Assembly (NCBI RefSeq): GCF_000768705.1
Contig: NZ_AVPJ01000012.1
Coordinates: forward strand, 1 to 64,000
Origin: Knoellia sinensis KCTC 19936
GTDB lineage: Bacteria > Actinomycetota > Actinomycetes > Actinomycetales > Dermatophilaceae
Direction: 5' to 3'
Length of the DNA: 64,000 nucleotides
The notes under the pieces are model-generated. The model was not told the origin of the DNA, ran no database searches, and was given only the letters and a program-made list of their open reading frames with translations. Made by a program: the position numbers and the translations under genes. Below, in pieces: positions 8,047-16,292 of the stretch. Within the stretch, counting starts at the first letter, position 1; the number at the start of each line of letters is the position of its first letter.

Positions 8047-9126
8047 ATGGAGTCGATCGGCACCTACACCGTTCACGGCCATGCCCACACGGTCGCGTCG
8101 GCACACGAGAGCTGGACCCGCCCGGTCCTGATCCACGACGCCAAGCCAGGGGTGGTGCAGCGAGCCTGCTGGCCTCGCGCGGCCGCGGACCAGGTCACCC
8201 TTGACTGCGGTTCGTGGCGGCGCCACGTCGCCACCGCGCAACGACCATCAGAGCTGGGGGGCGACGATGGCCTCCTGGGGGTGACCCTGACGCAGTGGGC
8301 GTCTGGGTTCCCCCCTGGGGCAACACTGCTCGCCCCCTCGGGGTTCGTCCCTGCCGAGGACTGGGGAACCCTTCAGGCCCAGGTGCGTCACTGGACGCAG
8401 GAATCAGTGGACAGGGTCATCCCGTTCATCCCGACGGATCAAGGCATGCTCCGCCGCGGCAGCCGGGACCAATTCGTGGATCAGGTGTCGGCGCTTCCCG
8501 AAGGGCCGGTTGCGCTGCTGTTCGCCGCCAAGGGGGAAGGCTTGCAGAGCAGTGAAGTCCTGGACGGGCTGCGCTGGATGGTGACCAAGCTCGAGCGGGT
8601 GTGGCTGGTCGGGGTACAACCGCTGGTGGCGCTCGACGCGATCGCCCACGGCGCACAGAGGGCCTATGTGGGCACGAACTCCACTCTGCGGTTTCCGTCA
8701 CCGCCTGGCGTCAACGGGTTCAACAAGAACGCCAAGGACTTCGTGCCCGGGCTGCTGCACCCTGACCTGCTCGAGATGCGCAGCCCAGGGGTCTACGCCG
8801 ACTGGTACGTGACGTCCCACGCGCCGCGTTGTCCGGTGTGCGGTCGTTCTGTCGATGGCTACACCCCGACACCGGGCTCGCGACTGAGGGTCGTGGATCA
8901 CAACATCCACGCCGTCTCGCAGGCCCTGGCCGCCCTCGAAATGGACGCCGAGTTCTCCACTCCTGGACCGGCATCCGCACACCATCAGCGCATCGGTGCG
9001 GCCCTGGCGCACTTGCCGCTGAGCCGGGTCCTCCCGGTCAGTGACTACGACCGGGTTCTGATGAACTTGCTGCGGTTGGATCGAGAACTGTTTCCGGTTC
9101 CCGACGAGGTGTCCGCGATCCTGTAG
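8047..9126 (+). CDS. unknown protein with TGT/DpdA-like C-terminal motif
   Basis: This is a 359-residue protein. Near the C-terminus it has RCPVCG, then about 25 residues later RVVDHNIHAVSQALA. This order resembles the zinc site and following helix of tRNA-guanine transglycosylases (CxCxxC ... LHNLYF). A segment VWLVGVQPLVALDAIAHGA before it resembles the MGVG-PEDLLEAV-GVD strand of that TIM barrel. If this is real, the protein could swap a base in tRNA or DNA (DpdA-like), but the usual catalytic motifs are not obvious to me. The start is chosen for a GGAG site; the frame is open from 7864. It converges on and overlaps the next gene by 89 bases. Confidence 0.7.
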   Translation: MESIGTYTVHGHAHTVASAHESWTRPVLIHDAKPGVVQRACWPRAAADQVTLDCGSWRRHVATAQRPSELGGDDGLLGVTLTQWASGFPPGATLLAPSGFVPAEDWGTLQAQVRHWTQESVDRVIPFIPTDQGMLRRGSRDQFVDQVSALPEGPVALLFAAKGEGLQSSEVLDGLRWMVTKLERVWLVGVQPLVALDAIAHGAQRAYVGTNSTLRFPSPPGVNGFNKNAKDFVPGLLHPDLLEMRSPGVYADWYVTSHAPRCPVCGRSVDGYTPTPGSRLRVVDHNIHAVSQALAALEMDAEFSTPGPASAHHQRIGAALAHLPLSRVLPVSDYDRVLMNLLRLDRELFPVPDEVSAIL

Positions 9127-9718
9127 TGGTCAGCCACTGGCGGTAGGCCCATTCCTCGAAACGCCACTTGGCCGCCTTGACGACCCCGCCGGGAGGGACC
9201 TCGGGCGCGACCAGGACCCTGTGGTCGGCGCCTTCGACCTGCCACACCCCGATGCCCAAGAGCTGCGCTGCCCACAGCATCGACGAGTCCACCCGAGCAT
9301 CTGCAGGGGTTCGAACCACGACGGGAGCGGCTGCAGCGAACCGTCGGGCCGTCTCGAGGCTCTTGTGCCAACGGTCACCGTCCACCACGACCGTTTCGAC
9401 TTGGCAGGGCCGCTGCAGCAACCTGACGATGTCCACGCCGTGATCGCCGGTCCAGCAACCTCGCGGGGCCCGTCGCAGGTGGTCCCAGTCCTCGGGGTCC
9501 AACGCTGTGGTGGCCACCGGCCACCCCTGCGGAAGGGTGAGGAACAGGTCTAGCAGGGCCAGGTCGGTCACCGCACCCAGGTGCGCCTGCATGCGGCGTT
9601 CATGCTCGAACGGATTGATGGTCACCACTGCGTTGGCCCTGGCCCCCGACAGGCGGGCCCCGTTCTCGACCCAGGCAGGCGCCCGTGGCGTCAGGGCCGA
9701 GGCGACGTCCCGGCTCAT
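9038..9718 (-). CDS. unknown protein cotranscribed with Xre regulator
   Basis: This 226-residue soluble protein has no signal peptide or membrane segment. Its start overlaps the stop of the upstream regulator by four bases (ATGA), so the two are probably made together. Conserved-looking stretches include a Trp/Asp-rich middle (DPEDWDHLRRAP) and a C-terminal KWRFEEWAYRQWL. I do not recognise the family. A regulator plus partner layout would fit a toxin-antitoxin or defence cassette, but nothing in the sequence proves it. Confidence 0.65.
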   Translation of the reverse strand: MSRDVASALTPRAPAWVENGARLSGARANAVVTINPFEHERRMQAHLGAVTDLALLDLFLTLPQGWPVATTALDPEDWDHLRRAPRGCWTGDHGVDIVRLLQRPCQVETVVVDGDRWHKSLETARRFAAAAPVVVRTPADARVDSSMLWAAQLLGIGVWQVEGADHRVLVAPEVPPGGVVKAAKWRFEEWAYRQWLTTTGSRTPRREPETVLDPTAASSSEPGRSH

Positions 9719-9999
9719 GATCGGTGGCCGCTCATCCGCGTCTGGTCCGGGTCGACACGGTAGGCGACGTCTGCCAGGACCTGATCAACCGACAGGCCCA
9801 ACTCGCGCGCCACCGCGGACACGACGAACACTCCCGGGGAGGCCACACTCCCACGTTCGATGGCCCTCAACGTGTCGACGACGACGCCACTGGCGCGCGC
9901 CACGGAGTCGCAACTGCGTGCGCCTCGCGCCTGAACCAGAACGAGGCCGAGGGCGCGTCCCTTCTGATGATCTTGCTCAGTCAGCGCGGGTCGAGGCAC
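9715..9999 (-). CDS. Xre-type helix-turn-helix regulator
   Basis: This 94-residue protein has a Cro/CI-like HTH in its middle (SVARASGVVVDTLRAIERGSV). The GTG start has no ribosome-binding site but lies about ten bases after an A/T-rich TATATT, so it may be a leaderless transcript. A 12-bp palindrome just upstream (10014-10025) is a candidate operator for self-control. It forms an operon with the following unknown gene. Confidence 0.75.
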   Translation of the reverse strand: MPRPALTEQDHQKGRALGLVLVQARGARSCDSVARASGVVVDTLRAIERGSVASPGVFVVSAVARELGLSVDQVLADVAYRVDPDQTRMSGHRS

Positions 10000-10013
10000 G
10001 CGATAAATATACT

Positions 10014-10025
10014 GGATAATTATCC
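10014..10025. promoter_or_regulatory. 12-bp palindrome upstream of xre gene
   Basis: GGATAATTATCC is a perfect palindrome about 15 bases before the leftward regulator start, in an A/T-rich patch unusual for this window. It overlaps the last codons of the neighbouring cutinase gene. A binding site for the Xre regulator is likely but unproven. Confidence 0.5.
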
Positions 10026-10721
10026 CAAATGAGGTGCCTTCTTGTGGGAGGTGCTGGGAGTCCTGGACAGCTGCTCGAGGACAAAGTCTGCTGACTGGTC
10101 GGGCATGCCGTTGTGGAAGTAGGCCACGTGCCCATCGACGTCGGAGCCGGGAGCATTCTGTGCTGCGATGTCTGTGAGAGTGCAGTAGTCGCGGATGCGG
10201 TCGGTGAACTTCTCGAGCGCACCCGCGTGGTGTGGGGTGACTCCACTGACTCCGGGCGCGTACTCGCCGGCGTTGTGGGGCTGCCCGGCCGTGAAGGTCG
10301 GGTTGCCGAACAGTGCCACCGCGTGCACCAGTCGCGCCGCCGTTCGGTTCAGTGCGGGTGCGTCGTGTCCGGCCCGCCGATGGTGCGGCGCAGCGAGCGT
10401 GTCGGTGATGACCTGGGCCCCTTGGGACCAGCCGAGCAGGACGATCCGTTGCTCAGGGCGAGTGGCCGCTTGGTCATGCAGGGCCGCCACCAGGTTGCGG
10501 ACACCGATCGCTGGGCTGCGTCCGAGGTCGATGCGCGCGGGGAACGTCGGGTCGAAACTGGTGAAGGTGGCCGGGTAGGCCAGGCTCAGGATGCGCACGT
10601 CGCCGGCGTATCGCCGCGCGATGGTCTGCGCGATGGGTGTGAGGAGTCGGGACCCACTGGCGGGTTCGGTGCTGCCGCGGGCCGTGATGATGAGGACCGG
10701 TGGGCTCGGCGCGGTGGTCAT
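10020..10721 (-). CDS. cutinase-family alpha/beta hydrolase
   Basis: The 233-residue protein has the cutinase pattern. An N-terminal strand ends in ITARGSTEP, then the nucleophile elbow GWSQGAQV (Ser about residue 99), then VALFGNPTF, and a late DGHVAYFH likely provides the His (with an upstream Asp). Family members hydrolyse ester bonds of cutin, polyesters or lipids. There is no signal peptide, which is odd for a cutinase; a cytosolic or noncanonical location is possible. It lies between the Xre cassette and the arsenic genes and may belong to neither. Confidence 0.75.
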   Translation of the reverse strand: MTTAPSPPVLIITARGSTEPASGSRLLTPIAQTIARRYAGDVRILSLAYPATFTSFDPTFPARIDLGRSPAIGVRNLVAALHDQAATRPEQRIVLLGWSQGAQVITDTLAAPHHRRAGHDAPALNRTAARLVHAVALFGNPTFTAGQPHNAGEYAPGVSGVTPHHAGALEKFTDRIRDYCTLTDIAAQNAPGSDVDGHVAYFHNGMPDQSADFVLEQLSRTPSTSHKKAPHLG

Positions 10722-10876
10722 TGGCTCTCCGGGTTGGTCGTGGCCGGGATCGCGGCTGACGTGGCGGGCCTCAACGGCGCCAGGTGCGCTTCGTCGAAAC
10801 CTTCCACATCTTCAGCCCTGCTGGACCGCGCCCGTGGACGCCGACCACGCGGGTGGCATCCAGGGGCGCGGCAGGG

Positions 10877-12247
10877 TCAGCGCGACGGTGTGGTGCCGAT
10901 GCTGAGGAGTTCCTGTGGTGCGGGTGCGCCGCAGCAGCCGCCTGCCTGGGCGTCTGCGGGGGCGGGTTCGTCGAACAGGCCTGAGCCGCCACACGCCCCG
11001 GAGTCCGGCAGGGTGAGTTCGACTCGCTCGGCTGCCTCGTGGTCGCCGGCGATCGCGGCTGCGACGCTGCGGACCTGCTCGAAGCCCGTCAGCGCGAGGA
11101 AGGACGGCGCGCGACCGTAGGACTTCATGCCGACCAGGTAGAAACCCATCTCGGGCTGGGCCAGCTCCTTGGCTCCGTGAGGGTAGACCGTGCCGCAGGA
11201 GTGCACGTTGGGGTCGATCAGGGGAGCGAGTGTTGCTGGGGCCTGCAGGACCGGGTCGAGGTCCAGGCGGACCTCGGACAACATGCTGAGGTTGGGCCGG
11301 AAGCCGGTGACCACGATGACCTCGTCGACACCGGTGACCTGTTGCCCGTCGAACGAGGTCAACGACAGGGTCCCGTCGCTGGTGTTGGTCACCTCGGACG
11401 TGCGGAATCCAGTAATGGGGGTGATCGCCCCGGAGTCGACGGCCTCCTTGGCGCGGGTGCCGAGCGCGCCACGGGCGACGAGCTGGTCGTTGTCACCGCC
11501 CCCGAAGGCACCGCTGGCCGTCGGCCGTCGCACGAGCCAGCTGACGCGAGTCTTCGGGTTGTCCTTGGCGATGGCCGCAAGCTCGACGAGCGCGTTCTGG
11601 GCGGAGGCGCCGGCGCCGGCGACGACGACGTGGCGGCCCTCGTAGCGGGCCCGCACGGATTCGTCCCGCAGGTTCGGGACCTGGTAGGTGATGCGGTCCG
11701 CAGCGGCGCGCTCACCGATGGCCGCGAGCCCGTCTCCTCCCAGTGGGTTCGGGCCGCCCCAGGTGCCCGACGCGTCGATGACCGCATGCGCGGTCAGGCG
11801 CTCGATGCCCGCGGCGCTCTGAACCTGGAGGACGAAGGGTGCGGTCTCTCGCCCGGAGTCAACGACCAGGTCGCGACCCTGGCGGGTGACCCCCACGACG
11901 CGCGCGTCGTACCGCACCGTGACCCGATCCGACGCGTGCAACGCTTCGGCCAACGGCTGCAGGTAGGCCTGCGACCACTGCTCACCCGTCGGGTAGTCGT
12001 CAGGGTTGGGCGCGGACCAGCCGGCCGACTCGAGGAGGCGGCGACCGGCCGGGTCCACGAGCTCGGACCACTGGGAGAACAGGCGGACGTGGCCCCACTG
12101 GCTCACCGCTTCGCCGGCACGGGTTCCGCCCTCGAGGACGACGACGTCGAGTCCGCGCTCGAGCAGGTTGGCGGCGGCGGCCAGGCCGGACGGGCCCGCC
12201 CCGATGACGGCGACCGGGTGGGTGGTGCCGGACAGGGGATCGGTCAT
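10877..12247 (-). CDS. arsO: flavin-dependent monooxygenase of ars type (ArsO-like)
   Basis: The 456-residue FAD/NAD(P) oxidoreductase has an N-terminal dinucleotide site GAGPSGLAAA and a second nucleotide site VVAGAGASAQNAL. It resembles flavin monooxygenases found in arsenic operons and called ArsO; the exact substrate is unknown. The C-terminus is rich in Cys (a CGGSG and a GGCCGAP segment), which could bind As(III). The ATG at 12247 has AAGGAG seven bases upstream. It is divergent from an ArsR regulator across a 75-bp region, so its expression is probably As-inducible. Confidence 0.8.
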   Translation of the reverse strand: MTDPLSGTTHPVAVIGAGPSGLAAAANLLERGLDVVVLEGGTRAGEAVSQWGHVRLFSQWSELVDPAGRRLLESAGWSAPNPDDYPTGEQWSQAYLQPLAEALHASDRVTVRYDARVVGVTRQGRDLVVDSGRETAPFVLQVQSAAGIERLTAHAVIDASGTWGGPNPLGGDGLAAIGERAAADRITYQVPNLRDESVRARYEGRHVVVAGAGASAQNALVELAAIAKDNPKTRVSWLVRRPTASGAFGGGDNDQLVARGALGTRAKEAVDSGAITPITGFRTSEVTNTSDGTLSLTSFDGQQVTGVDEVIVVTGFRPNLSMLSEVRLDLDPVLQAPATLAPLIDPNVHSCGTVYPHGAKELAQPEMGFYLVGMKSYGRAPSFLALTGFEQVRSVAAAIAGDHEAAERVELTLPDSGACGGSGLFDEPAPADAQAGGCCGAPAPQELLSIGTTPSR

Positions 12248-12261
12248 AACGCACTCCTTGA

Positions 12262-12277
12262 ATCGATAACTGTCGAT
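12262..12277. promoter_or_regulatory. candidate ArsR operator
   Basis: ATCGA and TCGAT arms six bases apart (ATCGATAACTGTCGAT) lie between the divergent arsO and arsR starts. A related TATCGAC occurs 20 bases on. This fits an ArsR site controlling both genes. Confidence 0.45.
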
Positions 12278-12322
12278 ATAAGGATCTTGCTCCAACGTAT
12301 CGACGGATGTCAAGATAGATGA

Positions 12323-12685
12323 ATGTCGAAGTCATCCGTCATCGAGGCGCCCCGCACCGCTGCCCAGGCGGTGGGGTGCTGCCCGCCCCTGTCGGGCGCA
12401 GTCCTCGAGGTCAGTCAGGCCGTGACGGCTGCGGCCATGTTTAAGGCTCTGGGTGACCCGGTGCGGCTGAGGATCTTCTCGATGATCGCCTCGTCGCCGG
12501 GGGGCGAGTTGTGTGTGTGCGACGTCCTGGATGTGGGGGTCTCCCAGCCGACGGTGAGTCACCACCTCAAGAAGCTGCGTGAAGCCGGCCTGCTCACCAG
12601 TCGTAAAGAGGGGACCTGGGTGCACTACGCCGTGTCACCCGGAGTGCTCGGGGCGTTGGCCTCGCTGCTTCAGCTCCCTGCCTAG
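12323..12685 (+). CDS. arsR: ArsR family As(III)-responsive repressor
   Basis: The 120-residue winged-helix repressor has its recognition helix around SQPTVSHHLKKLREAGL. It carries a vicinal Cys pair at residues 19-20 and the ELCVCDV motif (C64, C66). A CC pair in the N-terminal arm plus a Cys in the DNA-binding helix is the sensing arrangement described for Corynebacterium glutamicum ArsR, in which As(III) is bound by three Cys between subunits. It should release the shared arsO/arsR promoter when As(III) binds. Confidence 0.92.
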   Translation: MSKSSVIEAPRTAAQAVGCCPPLSGAVLEVSQAVTAAAMFKALGDPVRLRIFSMIASSPGGELCVCDVLDVGVSQPTVSHHLKKLREAGLLTSRKEGTWVHYAVSPGVLGALASLLQLPA

Positions 12686-12713
12686 GAGACTGCCGTCGAT
12701 CCTCGCGCGGTGG

Positions 12714-13643
12714 TCAGTGGGCGAGGAACTTCTCGGCGTCGAGGGCCGCGGCGCAACCGGAGCCGGCAGCGGTGATGGCCTGACGGTAGGTGTGGTCGAC
12801 GAGGTCGCCACAGGCGAAGACGCCGGGGAGGTTGGTGAGCGTGGAACGGCCCTGGACGAGGACGTAGCCCTCGTCGTCCAGATCCACGACGCCCTTGATG
12901 AGCTCGTTGCGGGGGTCGTGGCCGATCGCGATGAACAGGCCGGTGACGGCCAGGTCGCTGGTCTCACCGGTTGTGGTGTCGCGCAGGGTCACACCGGTCA
13001 GCTTGTCGCCACCATTGACCGCGTCCACGCCGCTGTTCCAGGCGAACTTGATCTTGTCGTTGGCGAACGCGCGCTCGGCCATGATCTTGGAGGCGCGCAG
13101 CTCGTCCCGACGGTGGATGAGGGTGACCGACTTGGCGAACTTCGTCAGGAAGGTGGCCTCCTCGATGGCGGAGTCGCCACCACCGACGACGGCGATGTCC
13201 TGGTCGCGGAAGAAGAACCCGTCGCACGTCGCACACCAGGAGACACCGTGGCCGGAGAGGCGCTTCTCGTCGGGCAGGCCGAGCTCGCGGTAGGCCGAAC
13301 CCATGGCCAGGATGATCGAGCGGGCGCGCCAGGTGCGTCCCTCACCGTCGATGACGGACTTGATCTCGCCGTCGAGGGAGACGGACTCGATGTCGTCGGT
13401 GACCAGCTCGGCGCCGAAGCGCTCGGCCTGGGCACGCATCTGGTCCATGAGGTCCGGGCCCATGATGCCGTCGCGGAAGCCGGGGAAGTTCTCGACCTCG
13501 GTCGTGTTCATGAGGGCGCCACCAGCAGTGACGGCCCCTTCGAACAGCACGGGTTGGAGATTGGCGCGGGCGGCGTACACGGCGGCGGTGTAGCCGGCCG
13601 GGCCGGACCCGATGATGATGACGTTGCGGACGTCGGTGGTCAC
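12714..13643 (-). CDS. trxB: thioredoxin reductase
   Basis: The 309-residue flavoprotein is of normal length. The FAD motif [10 protein letters not shown] lies near the N-terminus, the redox CATC motif in [10 protein letters not shown], the NADPH motif [10 protein letters not shown] after it, and the closing FAD motif [10 protein letters not shown] near the end. It passes electrons from NADPH to thioredoxin. As the last gene of the aqp-arsC-arsC-trxB run it probably recharges the reductant used by the arsenate reductases. No thioredoxin gene is linked to it in the window. Confidence 0.95.
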   Translation of the reverse strand: MTTDVRNVIIIGSGPAGYTAAVYAARANLQPVLFEGAVTAGGALMNTTEVENFPGFRDGIMGPDLMDQMRAQAERFGAELVTDDIESVSLDGEIKSVIDGEGRTWRARSIILAMGSAYRELGLPDEKRLSGHGVSWCATCDGFFFRDQDIAVVGGGDSAIEEATFLTKFAKSVTLIHRRDELRASKIMAERAFANDKIKFAWNSGVDAVNGGDKLTGVTLRDTTTGETSDLAVTGLFIAIGHDPRNELIKGVVDLDDEGYVLVQGRSTLTNLPGVFACGDLVDHTYRQAITAAGSGCAAALDAEKFLAH

Positions 13644-13665
13644 GTGCGTTCTCCTCGTGGGACGT

Positions 13666-14088
13666 TCAGGCGCTCACGGGCGTCACGCCGAGCTCGTCGA
13701 GGAGGGTCAGAACCCGCTGCTTGATGTCGTCGCGGATGGGGCGGACGGAGTCGACGCCCTTGCCTGCGGGGTCTTCGAGTTCCCAGTCCTCGTAGCGCTT
13801 GCCCGGGAAGATGGGGCAGGTGTCGCCGCATCCCATGGTGATGACCACGTCGCTGGACTGCACGGCATCGGTGGTGAGGATCTTCGGGGTTTCGGCGGTG
13901 ATGTCGATGCCCTCTTCGGCCATGGCTTCGACGGCGGAGGGATTCACCTGGTCTGCGGGTGCGGATCCGGCCGAGAGGACCTCGACGGCGCCGCCGGAGA
14001 GGTGATGGGTGTACGCGGCGGCCATCTGCGATCGTCCGGCGTTGTGCACGCAGACGAACAGGACCGAAGGTTTGGTTGCGGTGCTCAT
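13666..14088 (-). CDS. arsC: arsenate reductase, LMW phosphatase type
   Basis: The 140-residue protein has the phosphatase P-loop CVHNAGRS (C13, R19). An [20 protein letters not shown] block provides the further Cys residues (CGDTC) and the Asp/Trp region of thioredoxin-linked ArsC proteins. It reduces arsenate to arsenite. It sits 22 bases before trxB in the same operon. Confidence 0.93.
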   Translation of the reverse strand: MSTATKPSVLFVCVHNAGRSQMAAAYTHHLSGGAVEVLSAGSAPADQVNPSAVEAMAEEGIDITAETPKILTTDAVQSSDVVITMGCGDTCPIFPGKRYEDWELEDPAGKGVDSVRPIRDDIKQRVLTLLDELGVTPVSA

Positions 14089-14121
14089 GGGTGGGCTTCC
14101 TTCTGGTGTGGCGGATTCGGG

Positions 14122-14745
14122 TCAGTTGAGGATTTCGCGCAGGAGGGTGGTGACTCGGGCCTGGATGTCATCGCGGATGTCGCGGACGACTTCGATGGGC
14201 TGGTCGGCCGGGTCGGCGACGTCCCAGTCCTCGTAGCGTTTGCCCGGGAAGATGGGGCACGCGTCGCCGCAACCCATGGTGATGATCACGTCGGCTGCGC
14301 GAATGACATTGTCGGACAGCGGTTTCGGGTAGGCCGTGACCAGTGAGATGCCGCGCTCGGCGAGAACGTCGACGACCATGGGGTTGATCTCTCGCGACGG
14401 GGCGGAGCCGGCGGAGCGGACGTGGACCCGGCGGGCCGAGAGGTGTTCGGTCATCGCTGCGGCCATCTGGGAGCGGCCGGCGTTGTGGACACACACGAAA
14501 ACGATCTCGGGGACCGTCTTGGCGATGTGACCTTCCGCCTGGGCTGCGGCCATCAGCTGTTCCCGGGCCTGGCGTGCGACCAGCACGGGAAGGTAGGTCT
14601 GGACGGTGGACACCGGCTCGAGTGCCAGACGTGCGGCGTCGACGGCAGCGGCGACGCTCTGCGAGGAGAAGACACCTTCGTAGGAGTAGGTGAGGTCCTC
14701 GGTGATCGCCGCGTACGGGTCCTTCGAGGGGGAGACAGTGCTCAT
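14122..14745 (-). CDS. arsC: arsenate reductase with N-terminal helical domain
   Basis: The 207-residue protein has a C-terminal LMW-phosphatase domain with P-loop CVHNAGRS (C85, R91) and [16 protein letters not shown]. It is preceded by a roughly 70-residue alpha-helical domain. The same two-part layout is known in corynebacterial and mycobacterial arsenate reductases, where the N-terminal three-helix domain is thought to influence oligomerisation or the mycothiol/mycoredoxin route. Having two arsC paralogs suggests use of both thioredoxin and mycothiol as reductant; that split is inferred. Confidence 0.9.
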   Translation of the reverse strand: MSTVSPSKDPYAAITEDLTYSYEGVFSSQSVAAAVDAARLALEPVSTVQTYLPVLVARQAREQLMAAAQAEGHIAKTVPEIVFVCVHNAGRSQMAAAMTEHLSARRVHVRSAGSAPSREINPMVVDVLAERGISLVTAYPKPLSDNVIRAADVIITMGCGDACPIFPGKRYEDWDVADPADQPIEVVRDIRDDIQARVTTLLREILN

Positions 14746-14760
14746 GACGGAGCCCTTTCC

Positions 14761-15504
14761 TTAGGCCGAGTTTGATGGAGCGGGGTGAGGGACGACGACG
14801 TCGTCGGCGCTCGAGGCGGCGTCGGGGTACAGAGCCAAGGTGATGGCGACGCCCACGACCAGGCCGACCAGCTGCGCCACCACGAACCCCGGGGCCGAAC
14901 TCGGGGCGATGCCAGCGAACGTGTCGGAGAAGATACGGCCAACGGTGACCGCCGGGTTGGCGAACGAGGTGGAGCTGGTGAACCAGTACGCGGCACCGAT
15001 GTAGGCACCGACGGCCGGGGCGGCCATGGCGCCGCGGCCACTGCGCGCCAGGGCGAAGATCAAAGCGACCAGAACACTCGTGGCGACGACCTCGGCAAGC
15101 AGGTGAGGGCCGGTGGCGCGTTCCTTGGTCGACAACGCCATCGATGCACCGAACATCGCGTTGGCCAGGACGGCACCCGTGATCGCGCCCACGACCTGCG
15201 CGACCGCGTAGGCAGCGACCTCCGAGAGGGAAAGGCCCGTCCCTGCGCGCCGCCCGATGAACCAATCGGCCAGAGAGACGACCGGGTTGAAGTGAGCCCC
15301 GGACACCGGGCCGAACATGAGGATGAGCACCGCGAGGCCGAGCACGGTTGCCGTGCTGTTCTCGAGGAGCTGGAGCCCGACGTCCCCAGGGGAAAGCTCC
15401 GCTGCCGCAATGCCGGACCCGACGACCACGGCCACCAGGAGGGCAGTGCCGAGGAACTCGGCGAGCAAGCGGCGCGGCAGGGGCGGTGTCTCAATGTCGG
15501 TCAC
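14761..15504 (-). CDS. aquaporin/glycerol channel of ars operon (AqpS-like)
   Basis: This MIP-family channel has about 247 residues and six membrane spans. Both half-helix motifs are present: HFNPVV (NPV in place of the first NPA) and FANPAV. In Sinorhizobium, AqpS replaces an arsenite pump and lets As(III) made by ArsC leave down its gradient; the same job is inferred here because no ArsB or Acr3 gene is seen. The start is a GTG at 15504 or 15531; neither has a clear ribosome site and the transcript may be leaderless. It heads the leftward operon. Confidence 0.85.
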   Translation of the reverse strand: MTDIETPPLPRRLLAEFLGTALLVAVVVGSGIAAAELSPGDVGLQLLENSTATVLGLAVLILMFGPVSGAHFNPVVSLADWFIGRRAGTGLSLSEVAAYAVAQVVGAITGAVLANAMFGASMALSTKERATGPHLLAEVVATSVLVALIFALARSGRGAMAAPAVGAYIGAAYWFTSSTSFANPAVTVGRIFSDTFAGIAPSSAPGFVVAQLVGLVVGVAITLALYPDAASSADDVVVPHPAPSNSA

Positions 15505-15513
15505 ACGAGAATG

Positions 15514-15550
15514 TTGACTCAACCCAGTCACTCAGTCAAACTTGAGTCAA
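15514..15550. promoter_or_regulatory. ArsR-type operator between aqp and the arsR fusion
   Basis: TTGACTCAA (15514-15522) and its exact inverse TTGAGTCAA (15542-15550) frame a second dyad TCAA-AC-TTGA (15536-15545). The right arm runs into the rightward ATG. The arrangement should let one repressor control both divergent operons. Confidence 0.65.
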
Positions 15551-16242
15551 TGAACACTGAGCAAACAGAGATTCTGCAGCGGCGAGCAGCTCTTCATGGC
15601 GCCCTCGCCGACGTCACACGGCTGCGCATCGTCGATCTGCTCGCTGTCAGTGACTGGTCGGCGACCGAGTTGGGCAGGGCCCTGGCGATTCCGTCCAACT
15701 TGCTCGCACACCACCTCAAGGTCCTCGATTCCGCCGGGCTTGTAACGCGCCGCCGCTCCGAGGGTGACGCACGCCGCTCGTACCTCTCCCTCAACGGCCA
15801 CAACGAGTGGCTCCTGCGAGATCTGGGTCCGGGGCAATCTCAGGTGAGCGCCTCCCGCGTCGTCTTCGTATGCACCGCGAACACCGCGCGCTCCCACCTG
15901 GCGACCGCCGCTTGGCGACGTGTCAGCGCCATCCCCGCGACATCGGCGGGAACCCACCCGGGCGAAATCACCCACCAAGGCGCGATCGCTACGGCCCAAC
16001 GTCACGACCTCGACCTCCCGGCGATCACCCCGCGCGCACTAGGGCATTCGGACCTTGCCAACGATCTCATCGTCACCGTGTGCGACCGTGCCCACGAGGA
16101 CCTCGACGGCCGCGACTGGGCCCACTGGTCCATTCCCGACCCCGTACCCGCAGGCACCGACAGAGCCTTCGACGACGCCCTCGAAGCCATCACCGCGAGA
16201 GTGGCTCGGCTGTCCGCCCAGGTCGTCAGCGCCACGGGCTGA
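15550..16242 (+). CDS. ArsR repressor fused to LMW phosphatase/arsenate reductase
   Basis: The 230-residue two-domain protein has ArsR-type winged-helix residues 1-95 (ELGRALAIPSNLLAHHLKVL as the HTH). A low-molecular-weight phosphatase domain follows, with an intact P-loop CTANTARS (C108, R114) and a late PDP that may supply the acid Asp. The CVC metal motif of classical ArsR is absent, so sensing may occur through the fused domain. The ATG at 15550 is chosen because it begins the HTH domain; the frame runs open far upstream as a shadow of the aqp gene. It is divergent from aqp-arsC-arsC-trxB. Confidence 0.9.
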   Translation: MNTEQTEILQRRAALHGALADVTRLRIVDLLAVSDWSATELGRALAIPSNLLAHHLKVLDSAGLVTRRRSEGDARRSYLSLNGHNEWLLRDLGPGQSQVSASRVVFVCTANTARSHLATAAWRRVSAIPATSAGTHPGEITHQGAIATAQRHDLDLPAITPRALGHSDLANDLIVTVCDRAHEDLDGRDWAHWSIPDPVPAGTDRAFDDALEAITARVARLSAQVVSATG

Positions 16243-16292
16243 CGACCTGTGGGAGGTAAGGGTAGGCACCGCCCGGGGCTTTGGGCGCTGAG

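Noticed and set aside
9300-9320. tRNA T-arm-like GGGGTTCGAACCACG
   Set aside because: It lies within a coding frame; no acceptor stem or anticodon arm is nearby.
7297-10020. CRISPR array or guide RNA for the Tn7-like module
   Set aside because: The only repeat there is a two-unit 34-bp tandem copy without spacers; no cas gene is seen.
10718-10876. Open stretch in the arsO frame after its stop
   Set aside because: It has no start codon with a ribosome site and no family resemblance; treated as a gap between genes.
11039-12322. 427-codon frame antisense to arsO
   Set aside because: No recognisable motif; the opposite strand encodes a typical flavoprotein.
14785-15549. Upstream extension of the ArsR-phosphatase frame
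   Set aside because: It would run through the aqp gene in antisense and add an unstructured charged sequence; the HTH begins at 15550.
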